The notes below the pieces were generated by a model. It was not told the origin of the DNA and ran no database searches. It saw only the letters and a list, made by a program, of their open reading frames with translations. Position numbers and translations under genes: made by a program. From Methylococcaceae bacterium (lineage in GTDB: Bacteria > Pseudomonadota > Gammaproteobacteria > Methylococcales > Methylomonadaceae), in contig JABFSH010000061.1 of assembly GCA_013140705.1 (NCBI GenBank), forward strand, positions 1 through 64,000: a stretch of DNA of 64,000 bases, read 5' to 3'. Every line of letters starts with the position of its first letter. The first letter of the stretch is position 1. Below, one piece after another: positions 20,412-29,950 of the stretch.

Positions 20412-21389
20412 CTATGCAATCAAGCTATATCTTGCGGACGGTACAATCTGTAATTCTCTGAGACGATAATATAGATCTGCCCTAAACATGCCTTCCCGGA
20501 CTGAAGACTCCAGGGTTTTGTGGGTGCCCGCTATAATGCGTGTGTCGATATGCAGTTTTCTGTCATCACGACGTGAAGCGACTTTTCTTTTCTCAATAAA
20601 ACACAGCAGACTGGCTTGCTGTCTTTTGGACAAATGACTAACCTCATCAAAAAACAATGTACCATTCTGAGCAGCTTCGATTCGACCAACTGTACTTGAC
20701 CGGGACAAGATGGCACTTTTGTATCCAAACAACTCGGCATCCATCCAGTTGTCAGAATATACACCACATTTGATAGTAATTAGAGGAAATTCAGAACGCC
20801 ATGAATGGTGATGAATTGCTTCTGCTATTTGCCCCATTCCAAGACTAAAATCACCTTGAATCAACACTGAATCATCATGTCTGGCAATTTTTTCTATTTG
20901 TCGGTACAGATACCTTTCTCCGGAAATCCGACGACAGGCAGGCACCTCGCTATCATGCTGATATTCCGGAAACGCCAGATAAGCCATACTATACGTTCGC
21001 TCCAAAACTAAAAGTAAGCGATTTATACAAACAGGCATGGAGACGTAATCATAGCAATATCGCGCAAGTAATCGAATAACCGGTTTAGCATGACGATTGC
21101 TCAAAAGAAAATCTTTCGGAATCCCCAGAACCCATTTTGTTTTGGCGGAATATTCAAACAGGCATTGCATTTGATCTAATTGTTTCAGATCAATGTGCTC
21201 GTCGATGATGCAGAGTCCTGCATAAAAATGGCGTATCTTCATTAAATCATGCGCTTGATCCAAAGTATGCGCAATAAAAACGCACCAATTCCGGGATTTT
21301 AAGGCTTCGTGGATCCAATCAGTGCATTCGCCCGATGAAAACACGAGAATATTACGAATGGGAGAATGTTGTGTAGCAAGGCTTATCAT
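20412..21389 (-). CDS. Truncated, ATPase-degenerate enhancer-binding-protein relative (VpsR-like)
   Basis: The 325 residues look like a sigma-54 activator with key parts lost. Residues 10-135 resemble a receiver domain without a clear phosphorylation site. Residues 155-310 resemble the AAA+ domain, but the Walker A box reads GDFSLGMG (179-186) instead of GESGTGKE and so lacks the Lys. The GAFTGA loop is replaced by GYKSAILSRS (222-231). Walker B (LFFDEV, 245-250) and RADLYYRL (303-310) are kept. The protein stops where the sensor II region and the DNA-binding domain should follow. Such degeneracy recalls VpsR-type regulators, which act without sigma-54. It may be a decayed gene or a regulator working by protein contact. 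No partner is adjacent. Confidence 0.65.
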   Translation of the reverse strand: MISLATQHSPIRNILVFSSGECTDWIHEALKSRNWCVFIAHTLDQAHDLMKIRHFYAGLCIIDEHIDLKQLDQMQCLFEYSAKTKWVLGIPKDFLLSNRHAKPVIRLLARYCYDYVSMPVCINRLLLVLERTYSMAYLAFPEYQHDSEVPACRRISGERYLYRQIEKIARHDDSVLIQGDFSLGMGQIAEAIHHHSWRSEFPLITIKCGVYSDNWMDAELFGYKSAILSRSSTVGRIEAAQNGTLFFDEVSHLSKRQQASLLCFIEKRKVASRRDDRKLHIDTRIIAGTHKTLESSVREGMFRADLYYRLRELQIVPSARYSLIA

Positions 21390-21808
21390 AGGATTACGCT
21401 AAGCAGGTCTACCAGACTTATTAGAACGGCTTTTAGAGTTGTTATTTCGACATTCATAGTTATACCCGCGTTCTTCTGGCAATTATGGTCAGCATCAGAC
21501 TTGATAAATCCAGATTCGCCCTACAATAATTTGAAACAAATCAGGGTTCTTCAAAAAAACATTAAAGTTGAAGATGTTTAACCTTATTGCTTTTAGTGGT
21601 AAATCACATTTCTTCCGGGAAAAGTTCTAGCTTTTTGAAATATAATTTTTCCATGCAATCGCTATTGGGCTTAAATTTTGCTTAATATCTACCGAATACC
21701 CTGTTACCCTGGGCTATATGAACCCCAATTATAAATCAACCAGACTACTGCTCCGTCGTAATTGATTTATGGGATAATTGACTAATACTCGAGCATTTCT
21801 ATAACACC
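21390..21808. other. Intergenic between divergent genes; inverted repeat near cysM
   Basis: No convincing gene is present. ATAAATCAA (21731-21739) and TTGATTTAT (21772-21780) are perfect complements 32 bases apart, and flanking CAATTAT / ATAATTG bases extend the symmetry. The repeat ends 29 bases before the cysM start, so it could be an operator or a leader structure. Confidence 0.35.
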
Positions 21809-22699
21809 ATGAATTATCCAACAATTGAATCATTTGTCGGCAATACACCACTTGTCAGACTGCAACGTCTGCCAGACCCTGGCAGCAACACCATTCTAGT
21901 TAAACTGGAAGGCAACAATCCCGCCGGTTCGGTAAAAGACCGTCCTGCCCTCAGCATGATACAGCACGCCGAAGAGCGCGGGGAAATCAAACCCGGCGAC
22001 TGTCTGATTGAAGCCACCAGCGGCAATACGGGCATAGCGCTTGCGATGGCGGCGGCAATCAAAGGTTACAAGATGGTGTTGATCATGCCGGATAATATGA
22101 GCGCTGAACGCAGAGCTTCGATGAAAGCCTATGGCGCTGACATCATTCTGACACCGGCATCAGGCAGTATGGAAGCAGCAATTGACATGGCCAGAGAGCT
22201 TCAAGCCGCGGGCAAAGGAAAAATTCTCGATCAATTCGCCAATCTCGATAATCCGCGAGCCCATTATGAAGGTACGGGGCCTGAAATCTGGCAGGACACA
22301 AAGGGCAAGGTTACGCACTTCGTTAGCGCCATGGGTACCACGGGCACAATCATGGGAACCTCCCGGTTTCTGAAGGAACAAAATCCAGCCATTCAAATCA
22401 TTGGCGTTCAGCCGGAAGGCGAATCCAAAATCCCCGGCATCCGCCGCTGGCCTAAAGAATATTTACCCAAAATCTATCAGTCTGATCGGGTTGACCGCAT
22501 AATTGATGTTAAACAGTTGTCGGCTGAAACCATAACCCGAGCACTGGCCGCACAGGAAGGCATTTTTGCCGGCGTTTCTTCGGGGGGAGCTGTTTATGCC
22601 GCGCTTCAATTGGCCAAGGAAGTTGAAAACGCAGTGATTGTCGTAATTATTTGCGATCGGGGCGATCGCTATTTATCAACGGGTATTTTTCCAGACTAA
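21809..22699 (+). CDS. cysM: Cysteine synthase B (O-acetylserine sulfhydrylase)
   Basis: CysM makes cysteine from O-acetylserine with sulfide or thiosulfate, using PLP. The 296 residues match CysM rather than CysK in length. The PLP lysine is K43 (GSVKDRPA), the phosphate/substrate loop SGNTG is at 71-75, and a Gly-rich PLP-binding loop AMGTTGTIMG lies near 174-183. The C-terminal GVSSGG (about 256-261) is intact. It heads a run with the YdbH-like gene, a lipoprotein gene and rlmD, spaced 4-14 bases. It also links to the sulfur locus at 34-46 kb, which makes O-acetylserine. Confidence 0.95.
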   Translation: MNYPTIESFVGNTPLVRLQRLPDPGSNTILVKLEGNNPAGSVKDRPALSMIQHAEERGEIKPGDCLIEATSGNTGIALAMAAAIKGYKMVLIMPDNMSAERRASMKAYGADIILTPASGSMEAAIDMARELQAAGKGKILDQFANLDNPRAHYEGTGPEIWQDTKGKVTHFVSAMGTTGTIMGTSRFLKEQNPAIQIIGVQPEGESKIPGIRRWPKEYLPKIYQSDRVDRIIDVKQLSAETITRALAAQEGIFAGVSSGGAVYAALQLAKEVENAVIVVIICDRGDRYLSTGIFPD

Positions 22700-22711
22700 G
22701 ACTACATCGAA

Positions 22712-24799
22712 TTGCCAAATCTTCTAAAGCGCATCTTTGCACAAGGCACAGTCCGGTTTCTTCCTGCGCTTATACTGACACTGAATTTACTTTTTTGTCA
22801 TCCCATCGCGCATGCTTTGGACAGTATATCGATGGGTGCCAGCCTCATCAGCGCCAATGACTGGAAAGTCACAGGCGCTTCAATCTCACTAAAGGATTTA
22901 GCGAGCCATCCTCAAAAGCTGACATTGCGCATTGAACGCTTAGAACTGCCCAAGCCTTTTGATGAGATTAAACTTGTCGACATTGAATGTTCAGATTTCT
23001 CCTGGCAAAACCAGGAATTGTTATGTAAACAGGGCAAAACCACAATTCGTTCCAGGCAAGGACTATTACCTGTAAGCCATTTTTCATTTTTCTTTCGGAA
23101 GAATCATAGCTTCATCGAACTGAATCAAATACGTCTGGCGGACGGGAATTTCACGATAGCCGCGCAAGAAACTGATCAACAATGGCAACTGTCCGTCAAC
23201 GGCAAAGATGCAGATCTTCAACTTATAAAAAAACTTCTGAATACCGGAACCTTCGATCTCAAAGCAGGGACAGCCAATTTTCAACTGCAAATAGCAGGCA
23301 CTCATTCACAAATAAACCAGATCAAGTTTGATGCTGAGCTTGAAAAACTGACGGTACAAACACCATCAGGTCAAATAGCGACAGAACAATTGGCCGTCGA
23401 CACACATATTGAAGCATGGCGCGAGCATAAACTCTGGCAATGGCAAGGCCAGTTCGACATAAAAAAAGGTGCTCTGTATATCGAACCAGTGTATTTAGAA
23501 GCTGGATCTCCATTCATCAAAATATCAATGAGGGGGGCCTGGGACGAACTCAGACAACGCATCGACATCAATTCTGCGACCTATCAACATTCTCTGGCCA
23601 TGAACGCTACAGGCAATGCCGTTATACGGTTTAACAAGGGCTTATATCTGGAAAGCGCAAACGTCTCTCTGCAAAGTAAAGACCTCAAAACCATATCGGC
23701 GATTTATTTACAACCCTTTTTCAGTCAAACGTTGCTGGATGGCATTACACTTTCCGGCGAGATAAACGCCGACTTTTCGTTGATTCATCAATCATTAAGC
23801 ACCCTTTCAGCATCCTTTCACTCATTGGCTATTCACGATGATGCCAGTCGTATCGAGATGCAAGGTGGCGCCGGCGTTATTAACTGGGACAAAAATGAAC
23901 GCTTTAAAACCCCATCTCGACTGGGTTGGCAGCAATTACAGTTACAAAAACTGCCTTTTGGAGGCGCCAATTTGTCATTTTTAAGTAACGCCGACACCAT
24001 TCAGCTGTTAAAAAAAGCAACCATCCCGTTTTTAGGCGGTCTGTTAGAGATCAATCAATTTAGCTGGCAAGCCAGCACTGAAGGAGAGCCGGATGTCTCG
24101 TTTGCTGCCAGTCTCAACAATGCCTCGCTAACGCACTTGTCAAACGCATTAGACTGGACACCCTTGTCAGGTTCAATCAGTGGTGTTATTCCGAAAGTGC
24201 GTTACCATAACAAAACCCTCAACCTGGATGGTCAATTAACGCTGAATGTTTTTGATGGTAAAGTTACCATTACGAATCTCGCATCCTCGGGCTTGTTTAG
24301 TGACTTTCCAATACTGCGAGGTGATATGGAGATTGACAATCTTGATCTGGAACAACTGACCGGCAAATACAGCTTTGGCAGCATTACCGGCAAATTATCG
24401 GGTTATGTCAGGCAATTAACACTGGAAAACTGGAAACCGGTGACCTTTTACGCCTGGCTAGGGACACCGGATGACGATGACAGCAGTCACCGAATCAGCC
24501 AAAGAGCCGTCAAAAACATCGCCAATATTGGTGGCGGCGGTGCATCAGACCTGCTATCGAGAAGTTTTTTAGGATTATTTGAAACCTTCGGTTATGACAA
24601 GCTTGGTCTGGGTTGCTATTTGTATCAAGGTGTCTGTCAGCTAATGGGCATTACCCCAACACCTGCCGGATATGCCATCATTACCGGTGGCGGTCTGCCA
24701 CGGATTGACGTGATCGGCTATAATCCCCGGGTTGACTGGAATGTCTTGATGGATCGCTTAAGTCGAATTACGACGTCAAACGAAGTCATCGTTAACTAA
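22712..24799 (+). CDS. ydbH: YdbH-like AsmA-family intermembrane lipid transport protein
   Basis: The 695 residues start at TTG (22712), 12 bases after cysM; no better ATG keeps the N-terminal signal or membrane segment (LPALILTLNLLFCHPIAHA). The body is long, beta-rich and repetitive, as expected of AsmA-like bridge proteins. The C-terminal part (LPRIDVIGYNPRVDWNVLMDRL) matches the YdbH domain (Pfam name DctA-YdbH). In E. coli, YdbH is one of three redundant proteins with TamB and YhdP that carry phospholipids to the outer membrane. This version is shorter than the E. coli protein (about 880). The next gene encodes its usual partner lipoprotein, which supports the assignment. Confidence 0.8.
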   Translation: MPNLLKRIFAQGTVRFLPALILTLNLLFCHPIAHALDSISMGASLISANDWKVTGASISLKDLASHPQKLTLRIERLELPKPFDEIKLVDIECSDFSWQNQELLCKQGKTTIRSRQGLLPVSHFSFFFRKNHSFIELNQIRLADGNFTIAAQETDQQWQLSVNGKDADLQLIKKLLNTGTFDLKAGTANFQLQIAGTHSQINQIKFDAELEKLTVQTPSGQIATEQLAVDTHIEAWREHKLWQWQGQFDIKKGALYIEPVYLEAGSPFIKISMRGAWDELRQRIDINSATYQHSLAMNATGNAVIRFNKGLYLESANVSLQSKDLKTISAIYLQPFFSQTLLDGITLSGEINADFSLIHQSLSTLSASFHSLAIHDDASRIEMQGGAGVINWDKNERFKTPSRLGWQQLQLQKLPFGGANLSFLSNADTIQLLKKATIPFLGGLLEINQFSWQASTEGEPDVSFAASLNNASLTHLSNALDWTPLSGSISGVIPKVRYHNKTLNLDGQLTLNVFDGKVTITNLASSGLFSDFPILRGDMEIDNLDLEQLTGKYSFGSITGKLSGYVRQLTLENWKPVTFYAWLGTPDDDDSSHRISQRAVKNIANIGGGGASDLLSRSFLGLFETFGYDKLGLGCYLYQGVCQLMGITPTPAGYAIITGGGLPRIDVIGYNPRVDWNVLMDRLSRITTSNEVIVN

Positions 24800-24813
24800 T
24801 TTTGGAGAAATTC

Positions 24814-25395
24814 ATGAAAAAAGTATCGCTCTTAAGCCTCATGTTACTGACCGCCTGTGTCACGATTAATATTTATTTTCCGGCCGCCGCCGCTGAAAAG
24901 GCAGCCGACGAAATCATCAAGGATATTCAGAGTGTAACACCACAAAAGTTGGAGCCCCATTCAGAATTATCTGACTGGCAACTGGCGATTCTTAAATTAC
25001 TGGATGATGCCATGAATATCGTGGTACCACTGGCGCAGGCGGCAGAAGCCGATCTGGCTATCAACAGCGCCGAAATCAGGCAATTGCGAACCACGATGGA
25101 GTCACGCTTTGCATCCTTACAGCCTTTGTACGCTAGTGGCTTTATCGGCATACAAGCGGATGGCCTGCTTGCCGTCAGAGATAGTGCCAACGTGCCCTTA
25201 AAAGCCAGGAATCAGGTCACTAAACTGGTTTCCGCCGAAAACGCGGATCGTCAAAAGCTCTATCAAGCCATTGCCAACGCCAATGGACATCCCGATTGGG
25301 CAGGCCAAATCAAATCCACCTTTGCCACACGCTGGATCAGCAATGCGCAAGCCGGCTGGTGGTATCAATCTTCAGGAACCTGGAAGCAAAAATAA
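24814..25395 (+). CDS. YdbL family (DUF1318) lipoprotein, apparently combining YnbE- and YdbL-like parts
   Basis: The protein is 193 residues from the ATG at 24814, which has GGAG 6-7 bases upstream. The lipobox is LLTAC, so it should be lipidated. It is followed by TINIYFPAAAAEKAADEII, the start typical of DUF1318 lipoproteins. The C-terminal 80 residues match YdbL (NAQAGWWYQSSGTWKQK at the end). In E. coli a separate YnbE lipoprotein binds YdbH and periplasmic YdbL acts as a chaperone. Here both parts seem to be in one chain. Its place directly after the YdbH-like gene supports a shared complex. Confidence 0.75.
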   Translation: MKKVSLLSLMLLTACVTINIYFPAAAAEKAADEIIKDIQSVTPQKLEPHSELSDWQLAILKLLDDAMNIVVPLAQAAEADLAINSAEIRQLRTTMESRFASLQPLYASGFIGIQADGLLAVRDSANVPLKARNQVTKLVSAENADRQKLYQAIANANGHPDWAGQIKSTFATRWISNAQAGWWYQSSGTWKQK

Positions 25396-25399
25396 GCAC

Positions 25400-26734
25400 A
25401 TGTCCCGTCATCGCCCCAAAAAAAAGCAACTGCCTGACACACCGGTTCGAGTTTCAATTGAATCCCTCACGCATGATGGCCGCGGTGTTGCCCACATCGA
25501 TGGCAAAGCCGTATTTATCGATGAAGCCTTGCCAGGAGAACAAATTGAGTTCGTTTATACCGAAATTCGGCGCGATTATGCCGAAGGCAGACTGGTAAGG
25601 CTATTAAGCCGCTCAGATGATCGAGTGGACGCGTTATGCCCTCACTACAGCATCTGCGGCGGCTGCAGTTTTCAGCATGTTAAATCAGACGCACAGATCA
25701 GAATCAAGCAGAACTTGCTGACGGAACAGTTCAAACGTATCGGGAAGGTCGACATCCCTGCGTATTGGCCAGCCATGACAGGACCCCATTGGGGATATCG
25801 TCGCAAAGCCCGCATGGGGGTCAAATATGTTGCAAAAAAAAATAGAATGCTGGTTGGTTTCAGGGAAAAACGACATCAATACCTTGCTGAAATGGATAGC
25901 TGTCTGATCATGGACCCACAGGTGGGCACAAAATTGATCGCCCTCGGCAACATGATCGCCAGCTTGACCATCCGGGATAAAATACCCCAGATTGAAGTTG
26001 CTATCGGCGATGAACAGTGTGTGTTGTCAGTACGAGTCATGGAGCCACCCACTAACGAAGACCAGGAAAACATGCGCCGCTTTGGTCAGGAACATAATAT
26101 GACATTATGCCTGCAGACTAAAGGTCCGGGCACGATAACCCCATTGGCAGGCGAACCGGAAATCATACCTACCTATGCACTGCCGGATCAAAACATCGAA
26201 TTCAAATTCCGGCCGGCCATGTTTACTCAGGTTAATTACGAAATTAACCGACAAATGATCAACCGGGTATTGGAAACGCTGGATTTACAGACTAGTGATA
26301 ACGTTTTGGACCTGTTTTGTGGCCTGGGCAATTTCACCCTGCCGATGGCAAAATATGCCGGGAATGTCGTGGGGATTGAAGGCGATCAGCCCCTGGTTGC
26401 ACATGCCCGTGAAAACGCACGCCACAATGGCATCACCAATGTTGAATTTCATGCTGCGGATTTGAGTAAAGACATCAGTTACTATCCATGGGCTCAGCAG
26501 AAATATCATAAAATCCTGCTCGACCCATCAAGGGCGGGTGCATCTGAAATTTTGCATCATTTAAAAACATGGCAGCCACAACGTATCGTTTACGTCTCCT
26601 GCAATCCATCGACCCTTGCCCGCGATGCAGGGATCCTGGTCAATGAATTAGGATATCGACTGATCAAGGCCGGCGTTATGGATATGTTTCCACAAACAGC
26701 CCATGTAGAATCAATGGCCTTATTTGAAAAATAA
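25400..26734 (+). CDS. rlmD: 23S rRNA (uracil-1939-C5)-methyltransferase
   Basis: RlmD (RumA) methylates U1939 of 23S rRNA with S-adenosylmethionine. The protein is 444 residues from the ATG at 25400, four bases after the lipoprotein stop; the frame also runs upstream inside that gene but without support. A TRAM domain lies at about 12-70. Fe-S ligands are C80, C86 and C89 (CPHYSICGGC) plus a later Cys. The SAM site is NVLDLFCGLGNFTLP (about 347-361), and the catalytic Cys is in YVSCNPSTLARD. It closes the cysM-ydbH run. Confidence 0.96.
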   Translation: MSRHRPKKKQLPDTPVRVSIESLTHDGRGVAHIDGKAVFIDEALPGEQIEFVYTEIRRDYAEGRLVRLLSRSDDRVDALCPHYSICGGCSFQHVKSDAQIRIKQNLLTEQFKRIGKVDIPAYWPAMTGPHWGYRRKARMGVKYVAKKNRMLVGFREKRHQYLAEMDSCLIMDPQVGTKLIALGNMIASLTIRDKIPQIEVAIGDEQCVLSVRVMEPPTNEDQENMRRFGQEHNMTLCLQTKGPGTITPLAGEPEIIPTYALPDQNIEFKFRPAMFTQVNYEINRQMINRVLETLDLQTSDNVLDLFCGLGNFTLPMAKYAGNVVGIEGDQPLVAHARENARHNGITNVEFHAADLSKDISYYPWAQQKYHKILLDPSRAGASEILHHLKTWQPQRIVYVSCNPSTLARDAGILVNELGYRLIKAGVMDMFPQTAHVESMALFEK

Positions 26735-26793
26735 ATAACCCGAATACGGCGTTGATATTGCTTAACTATCACAAACAAGTTAATAAAGGCTGC

Positions 26794-27789
26794 TTAATCG
26801 TTATCTTCATCAGGAATTTGCACACGGAACTCTTCTGATAACAGAAGTTGCCCACCCATAGTGACGACGTGTTCACCTGGCTTCAGATAGTTTTCAACGA
26901 AATAGCCATCAGCCGTTACAGCGTAATGACCGATGGTTCGACGTGTAAACGTGTGTGCATCCGTTTTGATATAGACAAAACTCTGATCCATATGCCAGAT
27001 CAAGGCCGATTTCGGAATAACGACACCTGTCCGACTACTCTGTACTGGAATCCAGGCTGCTACGCGCATACCTGTTTTTATTTTGGGATTGTTCGTTTTA
27101 AAAAAATAACTTTCGCCCTGAATTGAATCATCAGCTTGTGGTGCCGAACCAATCAATTCGGCTGTCGAAGCTTTACTTCGATCCCCAGAGGGCTCAATAT
27201 AAATAGTATGGATATTTTTCGACAACTGCTTTGTGGCCGGTAAAGTAATTTTTATCAGGGTCATCTGACCTGATAAATATTTATTCAACTCATCGCCCTT
27301 CGCTGATAAGGCCCAATCCGTCAGTTGTTTACCCCATTGCAACAAAACCACATCGGCAATGGCCTTTCCCTGAATCTGCGCAGCGTGCGCCGATGCTTTA
27401 TCCACTTGCCGTTGCAATTCTTGCCCCTGGAGACTGCGTTTCGAGGCAACGCCGTGTTGAAAGAGACTTTTCTGCCGGGAAATGCTCTGTTCCGAATGGG
27501 AGTATTTGGCTTTGGCGCTGCTGTGTTCTGCCTGTGCCAACTGATAGCGATGCTGTAAGCTGATAAGTGGCAGTAGGGTTAACGCACTACCATATGCGCT
27601 AAATTCATCTTGATAATTGGCAGAATCGAGTATTGTGATTGCAATACCTGAGAGCTGCTGTGTTTTCTCGGTGAGCTTAATCTGCTTCGCTACCCCTTGT
27701 TCTTGAGTGACAGTAGACTCATCGTCTGCCGAAAGATAGCCAGCTGAATAAACTAATACAAATAGCAGGAGAGCAGCCTTTACGCTCAT
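26794..27789 (-). CDS. RND-type periplasmic adaptor (membrane fusion) protein
   Basis: The 331 residues begin with a signal peptide (AALLLFVLVYSAGYLSADD). An alpha-helical hairpin rich in Gln, Ala and Ser lies at about 80-145, and adaptor-type beta domains follow, with GMRVAAWIPVQSSRTGVVIPKSALIW (about 235-260). The C-terminus ends in GQLLLSEEFRVQIP. Such adaptors join an inner-membrane pump to an outer-membrane channel, but no pump or channel gene is next to it. It lies 96 bases downstream of xoxF on the same strand, beyond a strong terminator, so it may be read separately. A link to metal or methanol-dehydrogenase function is only suggested by position. Confidence 0.75.
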   Translation of the reverse strand: MSVKAALLLFVLVYSAGYLSADDESTVTQEQGVAKQIKLTEKTQQLSGIAITILDSANYQDEFSAYGSALTLLPLISLQHRYQLAQAEHSSAKAKYSHSEQSISRQKSLFQHGVASKRSLQGQELQRQVDKASAHAAQIQGKAIADVVLLQWGKQLTDWALSAKGDELNKYLSGQMTLIKITLPATKQLSKNIHTIYIEPSGDRSKASTAELIGSAPQADDSIQGESYFFKTNNPKIKTGMRVAAWIPVQSSRTGVVIPKSALIWHMDQSFVYIKTDAHTFTRRTIGHYAVTADGYFVENYLKPGEHVVTMGGQLLLSEEFRVQIPDEDND

Positions 27790-27817
27790 CGATAGAATGA
27801 TTATTGGTTATTGATAT

Positions 27818-27856
27818 CTAAAAAAAAGCCCTGTTCGAGTTATCGAACAGGGCTTT
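27818..27856 (-). terminator. Rho-independent terminator of xoxF
   Basis: A perfect 14-bp stem (27825-27838 with 27843-27856, loop GTTA) is followed on the minus strand by seven T residues (27818-27824 region). It begins 30 bases after the xoxF stop. Confidence 0.9.
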
Positions 27857-27885
27857 CAGCAATCAATCCTGAAAAAATCAGATGA

Positions 27886-29742
27886 TTAGTTGCTTGGTAA
27901 AGCAAATACAGTCAACGTTCCACCCAATTTGGTGTAGGAATTCAAGCTTCTGTATGCACCAACAGCGCCCAAACCTTCGGAGTTTGAATCTGCATTACCG
28001 GTATCCAATCCTGCCGCGATACCGATACCAGCCCAGCCGCCGATACCTGACAGTACGCCAACATATTGTTTGCCGTTATGCGACCAAGTATTGACGTTAC
28101 CGATGATACCTGACGGTGTTTTGAACTTATAGAGCTCTTTACCTGTTTTTGCGTCAACCGCTTTCAGGTAGCCTTCCAGCGTACCGTAGAATACAACACC
28201 ACCTGCAGTAGCCAAAGAACCGGACCAAACCGAGAACTGTTCTTTGTTGGACCAGACGATCTTACCGGTTTTCGCATCATAGGCCGTAAATTGACCCAGG
28301 TTGGTTGTGCCGTCCGGTTGGCCCGTTAATACATCAGCACCGGCTGGCATCATAGTTAATGTCGCACCCACATAAGGCTGACCCGCTGTGTAGGCAACTT
28401 CAAATGGCTCGTAGTTCATGCACAGGTGGTTACCGGAAATGTAGAACAAGCCCGTTTGTGGCGAATAAGAAACCGGCTGTTGGTTCTTGGAACCTAATGC
28501 AGCTGGGCAAGCGCCTTCAGTGTTATGGTCTTCACCATTTTGCTCGGTACTGTATTTGGATACAACTTGTGGACGACCGGTGTGCATATCGACATGAGTT
28601 GCCCAGTTAACTGATTTATCAAATTTCTCAGCAACTAACAGTTCGCCTGTTTCACGATCCAGTGTATAACCAAAACCGTTGCGGTCGAAATGCACGATGG
28701 TTTTGTGCATTTTACCTTTGACTTCCTGGTCAACCAGAACTGTTTCGTTGATACCGTCGAAATCCCACTCATCGTGTGGCGTCATTTGGTATACCCATTT
28801 GACTTCTCCAGTATCCGCATCACGAGCCCATAATGACATGGACCATTTATTGTCGCCAGGACGTTGTACCGGGTTCCAGGTTGATGGGTTGCCTGAACCG
28901 TAGTAAACGAGATTCAGTTTGGGATCGTAGCTGTACCAGCCCCAGGTTGTACCGCCGCCGATTTTCCATTGGTCACCCTGCCAGGTTTTCAAACTGGAGT
29001 TTTCGCCCACTGGTGTAACTTTGCCGTTTTCCCAGGTTGTAGTTTTGCTGGCGTTTATCAATGTGTCCGAATCAGGACCCATGCTATAACCTTTCCAGGT
29101 TAATTTTCCGGTCCTAACGTTATATGCCGCCAGGAAACCACGAACACCAAACTCACCACCAGAAATACCAGTCAAAACGTTATCTTTAACAACGATAGGA
29201 GAAGAGGTGTTGGTCATGCCTAATTTAGGATCACCGTTTTGCACACTCCAAACCCGTTTACCCGTTTTAGCATCCAGTGCAGTTAATACGGTATCAGATT
29301 GTTGCAAGAAGATTTTGCCATCGCCATAAGCCAATCCACGATTGACTGTATCGCAACACATCACAGGGATAGTGACATCGGCATCTTGAGTTGGCGTGTA
29401 CTCCCAAATAACAGATTGTGTTTTTTGATCAATCGCATAAACCGTGTTTGGAAAAGGCGTGTGAATATAAAGAACATCGTCAACAACAATAGGGCCGCCT
29501 TCGTGACCACGTAAAACACCTGTAGAAAAAGACCATGCCGGCTGCAGAGTTTTAACGTTAGCAGTGTTGATTTCACTCAGTTCACTGTAGCGGGTTCCCG
29601 CATAGTTTCCGCCCCACATCGCCCAGTTGGCTGGATTTTGAGATAATCTTTCTAGTTCGGTGTTAGCATTGGAAATTGCTGGTGCAGCTAATAACGCCGC
29701 TACACTTGAAGCAAGCAGCCAACTCTTTAAAGGCTTCTTCAT
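27886..29742 (-). CDS. xoxF: Lanthanide-dependent methanol dehydrogenase XoxF
   Basis: This periplasmic PQQ enzyme oxidises methanol. The 618 residues start with a signal peptide (cleavage near SNA, residue 26). It is an eight-bladed propeller with tryptophan-docking repeats ([27 protein letters not shown]). The vicinal disulfide Cys129-Cys130 over PQQ is present. The catalytic Asp327 is followed two residues later by Asp329 (EWDFDG). That extra Asp is the lanthanide ligand that separates XoxF from calcium-type MxaF, which has Ala there. GGAG lies upstream of the ATG, and a strong terminator ends the message. No xoxG cytochrome or xoxJ gene is adjacent. Expression probably responds to rare-earth supply, as known for the family. 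Confidence 0.95.
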   Translation of the reverse strand: MKKPLKSWLLASSVAALLAAPAISNANTELERLSQNPANWAMWGGNYAGTRYSELSEINTANVKTLQPAWSFSTGVLRGHEGGPIVVDDVLYIHTPFPNTVYAIDQKTQSVIWEYTPTQDADVTIPVMCCDTVNRGLAYGDGKIFLQQSDTVLTALDAKTGKRVWSVQNGDPKLGMTNTSSPIVVKDNVLTGISGGEFGVRGFLAAYNVRTGKLTWKGYSMGPDSDTLINASKTTTWENGKVTPVGENSSLKTWQGDQWKIGGGTTWGWYSYDPKLNLVYYGSGNPSTWNPVQRPGDNKWSMSLWARDADTGEVKWVYQMTPHDEWDFDGINETVLVDQEVKGKMHKTIVHFDRNGFGYTLDRETGELLVAEKFDKSVNWATHVDMHTGRPQVVSKYSTEQNGEDHNTEGACPAALGSKNQQPVSYSPQTGLFYISGNHLCMNYEPFEVAYTAGQPYVGATLTMMPAGADVLTGQPDGTTNLGQFTAYDAKTGKIVWSNKEQFSVWSGSLATAGGVVFYGTLEGYLKAVDAKTGKELYKFKTPSGIIGNVNTWSHNGKQYVGVLSGIGGWAGIGIAAGLDTGNADSNSEGLGAVGAYRSLNSYTKLGGTLTVFALPSN

Positions 29743-29950
29743 ATATATATCTCCTGGTATTTTGTCGTGTACAAAATACTGATTATGATTTTTTTAAGAC
29801 TAATATTAGTTTTTGGCTGATTTCTTTATTTCCTTATGCATGTCAGGAACAATTCACGCCAAGTGGGTAGATTCAATTATTTTGCTAAAAATGTCAACTG
29901 TTAATAGCTGCTACACGCGGTTTTGAATGCTGTACTTCAGAACAAAAAGC

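Noticed and set aside
21366-21581. A 71-residue plus-strand frame with a hydrophobic stretch between the degenerate regulator and cysM
   Set aside because: It starts inside the opposite-strand gene, has no ribosome-binding site and shows no family likeness.
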